Shown piece by piece: positions 21,616-33,292 of a DNA stretch of 46,776 nucleotides. The notes under the pieces are model-generated. The model saw only the letters and a program-made list of their open reading frames with translations, was not told where the DNA came from and did not search any database. The DNA is from Phoronis australis. Taxonomy: Eukaryota; Phoronida; Phoronidae. The stretch spans positions 26,121 to 72,896 of the forward strand of contig NMRA01000522.1 in the NCBI GenBank assembly GCA_002633005.1, given 5' to 3'. Made by a program: the position numbers and the translations under genes. Position 1 is the stretch's first letter; each line of letters starts with the position of its first letter.

Positions 21616-23592
21616 CCAACTTACTGCTTACAGAACTTGAGCTTGAACTCAGTGGCTTTGTTCACAGCTTCGCCTCAGACTCACACTTCCGTGTTTGCAG
21701 AAACACGGCGTGCTTATACCTGCGTACAATTGTTTCGAAAAGTGCGTTTTCAGCCAGAATTTGTTTAATAACTCAAGCGCTGCAAATACCTTTTTTTACA
21801 CTAATCAACTTATCGTTTGTTAAATTAATATAGGCCTACTCCGTAGATTTTTATAGAAGTGGCGCTAGTCTACTACGAGATTAGTCATTGTTCAGAGATT
21901 AAATGTGGACGCCCCCTTGTGATGAAATGGCATATTTTTTGCGACAAGCTCATAAATTGATATTCATAGCCTACCAGAATGTGCTCCCATTCGTGGAACC
22001 ACAACAGTCTTGGGTCACGTGTTCCAAACACTCACCCCAGGAGATTTCTTTTAAAACGTACTGATTAAGTTAACGATTTGTCACCCTGATTTTGGAAAAA
22101 AGACAATTCCCACTTACAGCTTTCTATTACCGCCCCGGTATTTTGGTTGTTTGGTGAAAGAAAAAACATGTTAAAAATCCTTACAAGCAAAAACCCACTG
22201 GAGCATTCAGGAATGTCTTTTTAACAAACTAACTTGATGGCGACCGCGGAGCTGGTATTTCGCTTTTTTCTCTGCCCTCATCCTTGCATTGCGTCGGTAA
22301 ACCCACGGTGAGAAATAATAATCTGGATCAGACTGTGAAGTTATTCGCACGTTGAAGTTGAAGGAAAACTTACATTTGAGGCCACAGGTAGGAAGGGACT
22401 GCGTGTGGATCTGCCACCTAGAGGAAGGCAAACCTTAAGATGCAAACGGTGTCAAAGTCCGTAATTGTGGCGGATGGGGGGGGACTGTTGGACACGTTCC
22501 GAGAGGACTGTGCAAATTATTTCATTCACGTAGTATGACAGAAACTCGTGCTGTGTTCTTGGGCAACACGGCGCCGCAAGACATGGGCGGGGTGGAACCA
22601 TTAGCTAGACGCAGCTAACTTTATGAAGTTTCGTGTTCAAAGGGATTTTGTTCAAATTTCACACAACATCAAATAATATGTTGACATTGACATGATATAC
22701 ATGTGGTTCTTTAGAGTTAGATCTTTATTTCTACACTGTTTGAAACTTGAAAGTTGATGCAAATTGTTTTATGTAAAACTGCATTCATGTTCGGATATTG
22801 TGCCCTGTGAATAGATGTTGAACAGTGTTACTGGTATTTGTATTTATGTAACGCGTCTTTCCTTTTTAGTGTACTTAATTGCCATAACAGTACATGGTGG
22901 TATTACGAACCTTAGGTCTAACAACCATGAGAAAACAGTGTTTAATGTAGGTATCCTTATTATGAAATAGAAATCAAAACAGTTACGCTCTATGTTATGG
23001 CATACGGGACTATGCAGTCATTGGAATTTTTACAGTGGGGCTTCGGAAAGCACCTGATAGAAGCCTACTTACGACGTCCTGTTCGTCACCAAGGTAGGAT
23101 TGTCTAGGTGACAAATTTTCAAATTACCTCATCTGAATTTATTTTTTGTATCAGGCACCATTTTCAATGCTTATTCGAGTTCAGTAGACCAACAAGTTTT
23201 TAGTGTTTGGCGAGAACAGGAGAAAAACTTCAAGACATCGCCATGTATTTTCAGACGATGCACGTGATTTTGCTAGTTTTCTCCTGAGTTGACCGAGATT
23301 TGAATTGAACCCCCTCTTGTTGTAGTTGCTTTTGTAGAGCACGTGAGATTTATCTCGTGGGTCAACCCAGATTTAAATTGAGCAATTATTCACACAACCC
23401 TCTCGTCGTATAATTGCAAACGGTTTGTGTCAGCCGGGAACGAATTGTTTGTGTTTTTAATCCAGTGCCAGATAAACTAATCAGTGAATGGAAAGTTTAT
23501 CGGGTTTAATACACAGGTGACATTAACAACGAGGAGACGGGAGTGTAAGAGTTCTAACCAAATACAGTCGTACGAACAACACTAACAATACA

Positions 23593-23601
23593 ATGGCGCA
23601 G
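23593..23601 (+). CDS. RUFY: Possible alternative first coding exon (Met-Ala-Gln)
   Basis: ATGGCGCAG is followed by a donor-like gtaatg, ending in phase 0, the same phase as the acceptor of exon 11 (35001). The preceding 80 bases have no upstream ATG and read like a 5' UTR. A transcript starting here would make a short coil plus FYVE isoform. This is speculative, as it rests on three codons and a moderate donor. Confidence 0.15.
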
Positions 23602-23894
23602 GTAATGAAATATAGTCCCGTTCACTGATTTGAAATAGTACTTACTGATACGGTAAGTGGACAGTCATTCAAGCTTCATAAAGCTACTTGGTATGACATT
23701 TTGCAACGTCTTAATATTTTTGAAAACATCTGAGTTTTTAACAAAGTTCTCTTGAAACCATCCTTTCAAAGTGAAAATCCTATTTCTGTTTGAGCCGTGA
23801 GAAACTTTGTGGTTGTCGGGCTCCGCTGATAAACTGAACTCAGGAGCTCCGTGCTCGAATGAAAGCCGAAAGCCCCGCGTGCTTGCCCAGTTCG

Positions 23895-24000
23895 GTTGAA
23901 ACTTGGACGTAAGCGCCCACCTCTTGGGTAATCGCCCACTCCCCTGCCAAAAGTTTTCCCCAATTTAAGCGCCCAGGGCGTTAACCCACAAGTTTACGGT
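23895..24000. mobile_element. Family D terminal fragment
   Basis: Contains AAGCGCCCACC, TAATCGCCCACTCCCC and AAGCGCCCAGGGCGTTAACC, ending CAAGTTTACGG. It directly adjoins the 110-bp satellite at 24003. Confidence 0.6.
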
Positions 24001-24002
24001 TT

Positions 24003-24455
24003 GTATCATAATTTGCATCAACACCAAGAGTATGATATTAAGCCTAGTATACTTATAAGAGTGGTTATGGTCATGGCCTAGTGGGAACCCACTTGAAGGA
24101 TTATCACGTTTAGTGTCATAATTTGCATCAACACCAAGAGAATGATATTAAGCCTAGTATACTTATAAGAGTGGTTATGGTCATGGCCTGGTGGGAACCC
24201 ACTTGAAGGATTATCATGTTTAGTGTCATAATTTACATCAACACCAAGAGTATGATATTATAAGAGTGGTTATGGTCATGGCCTGGTGGGAACCCACTTG
24301 AAGGATTATCACGTTTAGTGTCATAATTTGCATCACACCAAGAGAATGATATTAAGCCTAGTATACTTATAAGAGTGGTTATGCCCATGGCCTGGTGGGA
24401 ACCCACTTGAAGGATTATCACGTTTAGTGTCATAGTTTACATCAACACCAAGAGT
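24003..24455. repeat. 110-bp satellite, about 4 copies
   Basis: CATAATTTGCATCAACACCA recurs at 24007, 24117, 24227, 24322 and (as CATAGTTTACATC) 24431. The third unit lacks 15 bp. Each unit includes AAGAGTGGTTATGGTCATGG and GGGAACCCACTTGAAGGA. A lone diverged unit lies at 21225, also beside a family D end. Confidence 0.85.
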
Positions 24456-24616
24456 ACACTTCAGTGTACTGATTTTCAGGCGTTAATTTTCTTTAAGTTG
24501 AGCACTAGATCTAAAGATCTAACTTGAAAATGTGTTTGCTGTAAACCCCAGGCCTGTAACTGCACCAGGGTTGTTCAGAGCATGATTCCTATGGAGATAA
24601 AAATAAGTGGAAACTT

Positions 24617-24832
24617 ACTAAGCATTGTACAGGGCTACTGACTAAGCATTGTACAGGGCTACTGACTAAGCATTGTACAGGGCTACTGACTAAGCATTGT
24701 ACAGGGCTACTGACTAAGCATTGTACAGGGCTACTGACTAAGCATTGTACAGGGCTACTGACTAAGCATTGTACAGAGCTACTGACTAAGCATTGTACAG
24801 GGCTACTGACTAAGCATTGTACAGGGCTTAAC
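24617..24832. repeat. 24-bp tandem repeat, 9 copies
   Basis: GCATTGTACAGGGCTACTGA then CTAA repeats from 24622 in exact 24-bp steps to 24830, with one G-to-A variant near 24777. The minus-strand SPVQCLVS repeat frame is a product of the unit length. Confidence 0.92.
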
Positions 24833-26720
24833 TGCCTGTAACCATAGGAGAGTGTAATCAAAAGTTGACTATTCAGTATTTCTTGTATGCAGCCAAGTGA
24901 GAAGGTGGAAAGCATGCCTTGTTTTCTGACAGATAATTAAAAAATACCATGTCACAGCACACTCAGTTCTCAGAAATCCAAGCCTGTCTCAAAATCTTGT
25001 TCAGTCTAGGGACAGGTTTAAAAGGTCAACTTGGCAAAAACTATTTTATTTGTATAAATATTTGGTGCCTTCCAAACATAAAATTTATAACGTTTTTCCC
25101 AAATACAATACCTTTGGTTCATTTGTTATATTTATTTTGTGGAATTGGTACGTCTACCACCCTCACTACTCATCTGACTGTGCTTTATTTACAATATGAT
25201 GTAAACAGACTCGAGTCAGAATTGTTTGGCAAAAATCAGCAGAACAAATGCACAAACATTTTTTTGTTTATTTTCTCCTTAGGTAAGAGCTGATTGGGAA
25301 AGTTGTCATAATGCCCACAATTTATCCCCATTTTCACGTTCAATTACAGAAACAAAAAAATTTGAAAATAGATGTGGTAGACTGTGGCCCTTCAAGCCCT
25401 TTCGCAGTTCCAGCTGACCCACTTTTTCATTTTCATATGACAACCAAGTTTTAATCAAACCCGTCCCTGGGGTTTGTGGAGGCCAGGTCGCACTTCCACA
25501 AGTTGTTGCTAAGCTAAGCGTTGGGCCCTACAGTACCAAACATGTTTGCAGGTGTTCTGGCAATATATCTATGAATTTTACACTGTAATTCAGATATTTT
25601 TATGACTTTTTATTGTTGATCCACTAAAAGTAATCAAGCGTAATCAGGTAAACATCGGAACCAACGTTTGAAAATTACTTTCTTAAAATAGACGCCTTTG
25701 GTGTATGAACCTCATTTGCTTTTTTGCCGTGGCAACCATTAGATTACAAAAACAAGAAATTGAGCAGTTCGTAGTGTGATGTTTCTACGTTTCCTTGAGT
25801 CGTCAAGCTACGTGAGAGGTTACATCCAGTGATTGCCTTGGTTGTGGCACTCAGTCGACTTGGTTTATGGTGTTGATCATTGCATGCGAATATGAACAGC
25901 GTTGACGTTTGTATTCAGTAGAAATGGTTTGCTCTAAGGCTTATGGAAAATCCAGGCATGCGTTGGCAATAACGGACCTGCAACTGCCTTAGTTGGGACA
26001 TTTATAAAACTGATGCCTGGCTCTGCCCCTGTTAATACTGTTGTGTAGTTGTGAAGTATTCAAATTCACGATAACATGCCAGTGCCTCTCTATGAGTTTT
26101 GCTGTAACTTTATTGCAATAGAAAAGTATTCTCGAACAACATCAATCAGTTTATTCGAATCTAATCATAATTAAAAATTAGCAGCCACTAATCAAGCATT
26201 GCCTTGCACCTAATTCCTTTTAGAAGTAATTAATAAGTTGTTAGTGTAAATTAGAAAAGAAATCATTAGACAATCATTAAAATCCGATTCAGGCTAATAA
26301 CTAGTCATTTACTCTTTGAGAGTATAATGCTGAAATTGTTGAGACTTGCAATAAATACACCACCTGTTCAATTAGCTCCATTTGTACATTAGACATCAAA
26401 AGTTAAGTTCCATTTGCTGTGGACGTAACATGACTTGCCTTTTACCACAAAGAATTTAAAGGAGGAAATGTTGTAATTGGTGCAGTAACTTTGTCATTTA
26501 ATAGCTTTTTCTTTGCTTAACTTTCTGAAACAATCTGGAGATGATTGACAAAGTAAACAGTTCAACAATTAGAGTAATTGTTTATGCAACCTTTCGTTTG
26601 CATTGTATTAAAAGTGAAAAGTTTTAACAAGCTCTCTGGTGGTCACGTAACATTCATAAATGCATACATGATGTGTCATCTTAATTTTCTAACTTCGCAG
26701 AAACAGATTCCTCTGAGCAC

Positions 26721-27230
26721 ATTGCCACATGAACTACATGTGATTTGCAGATTACTACATAAACTACATGTAATCTGCAGATTGCCACATAAACTATATG
26801 TGATTTGTAGATTACTACATAAACTACATGTAATCTGTAGATTGCCACATAAACTACATGTGATCTGCAGATTACTACATAAACTACATGTAATCTGCAG
26901 ATTGCCACATAAACTACATGTAATCTGCAGATTGCCACATAAACTACATGTAATCTGTAGATTGCCACATAAACTACATGTAATCTGTAGATTGCCACAT
27001 AAACTTTATGTGATCTGCAGATTACTACATAAACTACATGTGATCTGCAGATTACTACATAAACTACATGTAATCTGTAGATTGCCACATAAACTATATG
27101 TGATCTGCAGATTACTACATAAACTACATGTAATCTGTAGATTGCCACATAAACTATATGTGATCTGCAGATTACTACATAAACTACATGTAATCTGTAG
27201 ATTGCCACATAAACTACATGTGATCTGCGA
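26721..27230. repeat. 30-bp tandem repeat, 17 copies, with 60-bp alternation
   Basis: The unit is ATTGCCACATAAACTACATG plus TAATCTGCAG. Copies with ATTGCC and ATTACT mostly alternate, giving a 60-bp higher-order unit that is broken by a run of ATTGCC copies in the middle. The unit holds ACATGT and CTGCAG palindromes. Frames on both strands (10-residue repeats) are open because of the unit length. Confidence 0.92.
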
Positions 27231-28228
27231 AGACTCTCACGTCATTTCCAACCAATGCACACCAACTCCTGCCTTTATTTTTTATCTTTGATGGTATCCC
27301 TTGATCAATTTTCCTGGGCGAAGTCACTCGACAACTTGGAAGCCATCTCCTGAGAACAATTAATGAACATAGCTCAATTATTTTGTCATTTTAGTTTTGT
27401 GAGTATGTACTTTGTTTTGTTGCCAACCATATTTATGGATATTTGCTGATTTTTGTGGTTGCAACCCAATATGAAATTACATTTTGTGACCATGAACAAT
27501 GTGGTAGATATCACAAACCAAAAATCAGATGTTTATATAAAAATTTGATATTTCACACCTGCTATATACCTGCTTTTTGTCAGTAACACTAGGTGGAGGT
27601 ACTACTTGATACACGGAGTATATGGCTTTTGACATATGTGATGGGGAGCCACATCAACACTTCTCATTGAGCTTGGTCTTAGTCAGTAAAGAATGGTCAA
27701 TTCTTCTCAAGCTGAGAAATTGCGTATAATATAAGAAGGGAACAAGTTGAGACTAAGTTTATAATTATACAGAAAACTTTCCAACAAAAAGTTGTTTACC
27801 GGTACCTGTATAAAGTAGGTGCGAAGCAGTTTTACACGGTGACAGTTGTCATGGAGCAGCTGATTGCGCGTGTGTGTAAACACTTCTCATACAGAGCAAG
27901 TTGACACCGCTGCGACCATTTTGACACCAATTTCAGAGGTAGAGCGAGTTGCACTCGATCAGTTAGAGTTTCAACTACACGACTGTCTAAACACAATTGG
28001 GGCAGGGTGGAAGGGGATCATCTTTCAATGCATTTGTGCAATTGCGTATATATGGGTGATTTACTGACAATCCACATGGTTTGGACGTTTGCTAATTGTT
28101 AATGCGAGCATGTGCAGACAGTCTTCGTGTAAACGACTCATGCTGATCCAGTTTGCCATCTAATGTCCTGTAAATCCTACTTAAGTGGAATAACTCACAT
28201 TGCGACAACTGTTCCCATTGTAAAAACA

Positions 28229-28380
28229 ACTTTACAAACAATTACTTGATTGTCTGGTCTTGGTCAATTAAATAGAAGTACACTTACAAAATATGAGGTG
28301 TCAGTTTGGCCTTGGTGATTTAAATGAAAACACACTTACAAACAATGACTTGTCTGTTTGCTCTTGGTTATTTGAAAACC
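28229..28380. repeat. ~52-bp tandem repeat overlapping the candidate neuropeptide exon
   Basis: ACACTTACAAA-type segments recur near 28229, 28282 and 28334, each followed by TTGGTCTTGGT-like sequence. The third unit overlaps the 3' part of the candidate exon at 28340-28432 on the minus strand. Confidence 0.65.
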
Positions 28381-28432
28381 TGTCTTGGCCTCTTCTGGCA
28401 CATCCTGAAATTTCCAGCCTTTGTAATTGAAA
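28340..28432 (-). CDS. Candidate second coding exon of the neuropeptide precursor
   Basis: On the minus strand a good acceptor (ctttgtttgtttcag) precedes 31 open codons and a consensus donor gtaagt. Both ends are phase 0, matching the phase 0 exit of the exon at 29932-30123. It reads FQLQRLEISGCARRGQDR then FSNNQEQTDKSLF. The single Cys could pair with the Cys after the GKR site of the first exon, as seen in associated peptides of this superfamily. No stop is included, so a further exon would be needed and was not identified. The 3' part of the exon and its donor are copied in the adjacent tandem repeat (28229-28380), which could be coincidental. This is inferred from signals only. Confidence 0.42.
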
Positions 28433-29066
28433 CTGAAACAAACAAAGTGAGTAGTTTGTTGAACAGATAGCATTTTGTTTTTCTATGTTGTTATAAAGTT
28501 GCATTCAATGCACTTTCGCTATAATTATTTACGAACTTGGTGTCATTTTTAGTAAAGGTTTTGCTATTTCTGCCAAAAGATCTATGGATAGCTCTTTCAT
28601 TGCAGTGATATATGTGGCATGGTGGCAATACAGTGAGAGAGCACATGAAAACACTACAAACTAAACTTCTAGTTACGATATTTATATTTCCTTTTTCTTC
28701 GGAACACCTTTTCCTACCATGAGAAGAGGGTCAAAGCTTATGGAAGAACACATAAAATGACATAATAGGAACCACAAGCATTGAAGTGCACAGTTGTGAC
28801 CACAAGTGAATTGCCTTTACTAACTTATAAAAACATTTCACTGTTATTTTTGGTAGATTTTTTTAATTTGAAAAACGTTAATTTCACTCCAGGTTTTTGC
28901 TACGTTTGTTGGATTATAGTGCTACATCAAATTTTACAATGATGTCATACACAGACTTGTTGATAACGTCCTAAATAACATTTAAGCCGTTAAAACATAA
29001 AACTGACATTGTGTAAATAAATGAAATTACTTAATGCTTGGCAAATGTGGTGGATGTTGTTTGCAA

Positions 29067-29124
29067 GTTTACAGCAGCTGAGCAGATTGTCTACAGTTTA
29101 CAGCAGCTCAGCAGATTGTCTACG
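29067..29124. repeat. 29-bp direct repeat, 2 copies
   Basis: AGTTTACAGCAGCTGAGCAG followed by ATTGTCTAC is present twice in tandem with one base change. Confidence 0.85.
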
Positions 29125-29931
29125 CTGCATTTTTGGTTATTTCAAATAACAAAACAAGCTTTGTTCACATATGTGTGAGGAGTGACAAGTTATTTCATAG
29201 CACATATGCTGTTTGGGGAAAAACTTCCACATGATTTCACATTGTTTGAAAGATTTCATAGCGTCTACCGGATTGGTGGTCCGGTGTTAAGAATTTGAAA
29301 GTGTTTTGGGTTTGCCACGAGGCCATGTTTAATTCGTCAAGTCACATTTGCTGTCATCCACATATGTTCCACTTGTTTGTATGTTAATTTACGTTGGAGT
29401 GTAGCAAAGAAACTTAATATTTGTGAATTGTTGTGTAAGTGTATGTTTTCTCTTTATTTTGTTTGTTCAAAATCATCTCAAGCTCATTGTGTAGTTGGCT
29501 ACATACTTTTACCCACTAGGGGTCAGTTTTCATTGTTCCTTCTCCTTATATCCTCGTGTATCGCTAGTGTCCCAAGGACTTTTTAAAACCATCTTTCATG
29601 CTGAAACCATGCTTGGCTGTATTATCTTGATCAACATGTTGGAAATATCAAAAATTGATTTGTAAAATTATGTGTATTGGAGAATCCAAAAGTGATGTAG
29701 CTTGAGAACAATTCAATGCATCATTGATAACCTGGGTTTGTAGCTTCAAATTGATGTTTAACATGTTAAAACAATGTATTGTGGCTACACTTAGAGAATA
29801 TTGAGAAAATCTGTGGGCAAAAATGAGGATGTCCAAAGCATTTGGAAAAATTTTTGAAGAGCAATTCTGAGAATAATTTTTGTTTGAAATTGATGAAATT
29901 TTAAAGTTATCAGTTAAGAACATAATATCAC

Positions 29932-30123
29932 CTGCACAAAATTAATAAGCAGTCTCCTCATGGATGTCCTCATCACTCTACATTGTTGTTGTGCCTGAGT
30001 TCGTTTGCCTGGGGGATGCCACCCTTTGCTGAACTGCACCTGTTGAGCCTCAGTGACCAGGAGGATGACCAGCAAAGTGGCTAAGATCTTGATGGTGTCT
30101 GGGTACTGCATTTGTACAGAGGC
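29932..30123 (-). CDS. GnRH/corazonin/AKH-like neuropeptide precursor, first coding exon
   Basis: On the minus strand an acceptor (ctcttcctag) is followed 12 nt later by an ATG (30111-30109). The 60 codons to the donor CAG|gtgata encode a short polar start, a hydrophobic signal core (ILATLLVILLV, residues 9-19), a small-residue cleavage area (TEA, 20-22), then QQVQFSKGWHPPGKR (23-37). GKR is an amidation and dibasic cleavage signal, giving a predicted pyroGlu-VQFSKGWHPP-amide. The layout (5' UTR end, signal peptide, peptide, GKR and the first part of an associated peptide in one exon) is that of GnRH-type genes. The F-S-x-G-W-H-P core matches octopus GnRH, and the F/Y-S-x-G-W core also resembles corazonin. 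After GKR come TQAQQQC (one Cys) and a basic stretch. If the donor is not used, the frame still ends after 65 residues. The gene lies antisense inside RUFY intron 10. Confidence 0.78.
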
Positions 30124-30559
30124 CTAGGAAGAGTTTATAGGGAATAGTGTAGAAATTGATCAACTCGCTGTTTTGTACGAGACAAAATGGTTTCAGTGAT
30201 ATCCTATTATTTTTCAAACAGTAGTAGAAGTAGTATGGTAAATGTTCTCCAGTTTGGAAAGTCTTGGCACACTGAAATTCTAGCTAAAATTGAGTTTTCG
30301 TGATTCTGAAGATTGGAATGTGAACGATTTGGCATTCATCATATATTACAAATATTGGACAATGTCTTTTGGGTGAACAGAGTCTGTTAATGTACTTTAT
30401 TTTTGGCTGCTTTTAAAGCCATTGAAAATAGCCGCTTTGAATTTGAGAAGCCCAACATTGCCATTCTAAAATTCGGTATAAGTTCCGACCTCGAGCAAAA
30501 TAATTTTTTAACAATCCCAAACTGGATGATTTCTGCCATAATAATGTTGGTAATAACGT

Positions 30560-30735
30560 TAGCAAGAGAATTTTTTTTCTTAAAAACCATAAAAGTTCAA
30601 TCTTTTCATGAAAAAGCAGAAATTTTGAAAACACTTCCTCATAGTGTTTTGGAAAAGAATACAAGCATGTGTGAGATATGATATTCTGAAGTTACTAAGT
30701 TTGAACATTTTTCTGGGGTCCAACGTAATCTCTAA
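30560..30735 (+). repeat. Family C repeat, 3' part
   Basis: TTTTCATGAAAAAGCAGAAA ... TTTTGGAAAAGAATAC ... GAACATTTTTCTGGGGTCCA matches the family 3' half. It lies about 450 bp upstream (on its own strand) of the neuropeptide exon. Confidence 0.5.
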
Positions 30736-32582
30736 GACCAAAAGTTTTGTGAAACAGCCCTGTAGTTACTTCCTCTAAGGTTCTGAACATCTTTAGAAAG
30801 TTCGTATAATTAGTTCAAAGAACCTCTGCTGAGTGCTCACATATTGACAAAGTGTCACATATCTTACACAACCTGGGTGATAGATACTAATTAGACAGAT
30901 AATATGGCCATTCTTAGTCTCATTAGTACCAGATTCTCTGTATGGACTTCTGCAGATGTTGGTGTTGGCGTACTTTTACGTTTTAATTGAAAAACATTGT
31001 AACCATCTCTGTCAATAGTGGCGAATCATTTATTATTTTTAACGATAAATTCTATGAAATGAAAAGTTGAATCACTGGAATATATTGTCTGAGGAAGAAG
31101 TTTTAACCATGTGGTTTTATCTCCAATTTGTAGTGCTATCTCAGGAAGTTTTAATTATCTGGTATTATCTCGGTTACCCATTTTCTTGGTTGCCCAGACA
31201 TAGTGTTTATCCGGTTTTTCTATGTGCAGCAGCACCACATACCCATGGTAAAGACCCCCTTCAGGTTGAACCTTATAGTTTTAACTAGAACTTCCTGTTC
31301 TCTGCTTCAAAATGACATTGAATATGCTTTAGTGAGAGTTTATTGCTTTTACCTCCAAACAAACAAAGCTATTGTGAAGTTTTTAACTTAAAAACAACCA
31401 ATTATTTGGTTGTTTGTTGTTCAATCCGCACTTTCTTACTTGATTTAGGCTTTGATTAATTAAAAGGAGCCATCTGTTTGTGCTGGGATAGCTCATGTAT
31501 GGGAAATCCCTGCTGAAGAGGCCTGAGGGTTCTACACTATTTTTGTCAAAGGAGGGCAGATGAGAAATTAGGATACTCAACTTCTTAAGGATTTGACATT
31601 ATAAAAGGTACCTTCTTAGAGGAAACTTCTGTGTCAAAAGCAAAGTGCTTGTTTGTCAGTACCCCCAAGCACTTTCTCCGGGCATTGTAAAATTTTTGCA
31701 ATTATGATAGATTATAGTGTAAAGTATGAAAAACGTGATATAGTAGGCAAAACTCATCAATTATGAATTTTTGGATAAAGTAAAATGATGTGAAAAGTGT
31801 GTGCTCCTTAAATGATAACTTAATGATGACTACTGAGAGGTGACTGCTTGCTCATCGGATTACTTGCTTCCATTCAAGTCTATTCTAACTGCATCACAAC
31901 TCTTCCTCTTCCACTAACTCTTCTTTGACAGTGACACCATATTGTGTGATTGGTTTCTTGTCACAACCGTTAGAGCTTGCCTATCTGAGTGAAGTTATTG
32001 TTTCTCATTGTTAAGGAGTTGCTCAACTCAGAAAATGGTTCATTGTTATGGTAACTTTAGCGCGAAATTTCAAATTAGTTTGTCATGAAATAGACTTGGT
32101 CATTTTCAAACCTACAGGTTTAAAGCACATAGCTGATATAAATCTTGGGGAAAGTCTTGCTGGTTATGGAGTGATCTGAACCGTTCCATTGAATATGAAG
32201 TAACTGTAGATACTTAAGTGTGACAAAGTTTAGTTTACAGTTAATACCGTCATTCTAAAGTCAATGCTTTGTATTTGGTTCTTGGTTGATAGTACTTTTA
32301 AAACAACACTGGGTGACTTTTCATACGATATTGCAAAAGGCTTTAGTTTTAACTGTACTGCGGTATCTCCAGCATTTTTGTAATATCCCAGTTCCTTCAT
32401 TTTCACCTGCTGCCAATCTTTTTTAATTAGTCTTCATGTTTCCAGAACCCCTCTCACCTGTTGTGACAATATCATATAGTATTCTGATGAAGTTACTTCA
32501 GTTTGGAACGCAATAGAGTGGACCAGTGAAATTGTATTTTGTAGCATATTTTCAACAAAAATAAGCATTTATAAAACTTAAA

Positions 32583-33065
32583 CTTATGAAAGACCCTAGA
32601 AAAATGTTCAAATTTGGCTAAATTTGGAACATCATATTTCAGAAATGGGAGCTCAGATTCATATGAAACCTGCAGATATACTTCATGCTCAGTTCTCCAA
32701 AACGCATCAAGGGCTATGAAGAACGGGACTTTTATGATTTTCATGAAAAGTCGATTAGGTTGCTTAAAACGAAAACGGAAGGATATTTTAGAATACTGTA
32801 TCAACGTTTTTGTTATCTTGAACATACATACGAAATAAAATTTGATCATGTTATTTATTCTGTTCTTTTGCTATCAATGTGCCTTTCTTTTTTGCTAAAA
32901 TTTATTTATAAGACATGATCACGTGACCAATTACTGGCGGGATGGTAAAAAGTAAAAAATCAAATTGTACAGGCTTTCTACATTAAGAAAATATGTGCCG
33001 AGTTAAAATCTCTGGTTATTTGCCTAAATACACAGACTTTTTACTTATGCCTTGCATAACTTTAA
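32583..33065 (-). repeat. Family C repeat, reverse orientation
   Basis: It begins TGAAAGACCCTAGAAAAATG, the reverse of the family end, and continues through CAGATTCATATGAAACCTGC and TTTTCATGAAAAG to a 5'-like portion near 33050. The frames at 32493-32918 lie inside it and are not treated as genes. Confidence 0.55.
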
Positions 33066-33260
33066 CTTGCGCAGTTTACATTCTACAGTTAGCAACTAAA
33101 GTAGGATGGAATGCTGTGCATTTTCAACAATGGAATGAGCTTTGAAAAGTGAAAAATAGCACTGTTGGCCATTATTTTTATTCAATTAAATCAGTTTTTG
33201 GCCACAATAATATCAAAAACCGGACGATCGCCGCACAAATAAAAAAGTTCATGTTCAATT

Positions 33261-33292
33261 CAACGTTTCGTCTTTTCATTAGACATCATCAG
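33261..33292 (-). ncRNA. Hammerhead-ribozyme-like core motif (degenerate)
   Basis: On the minus strand CTGATGA (33292-33286) is followed by T, GTCT, a 7-nt loop, AGAC and GAAA, then CGTTG. GTCT and AGAC pair as stem II, and CTGATGA plus GAAA are the two conserved hammerhead core strands. One extra T sits before stem II. I could not find a convincing cleavage strand with stem I pairing, so it may be inactive. Such motifs occur in Penelope-like elements; no reverse transcriptase is seen here. Confidence 0.4.

Noticed and set aside
24003-24830. Regular arrays that could suggest a CRISPR
   Set aside because: Units are contiguous without unique spacers, and the DNA is eukaryotic.
24589-24915. 108-codon minus-strand frame with SPVQCLVS repeats
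   Set aside because: Product of the 24-bp array.
26578-27291. 237-codon plus-strand frame and 175-codon minus-strand frame
   Set aside because: Both are made by a 30-bp tandem array whose length is a multiple of three.
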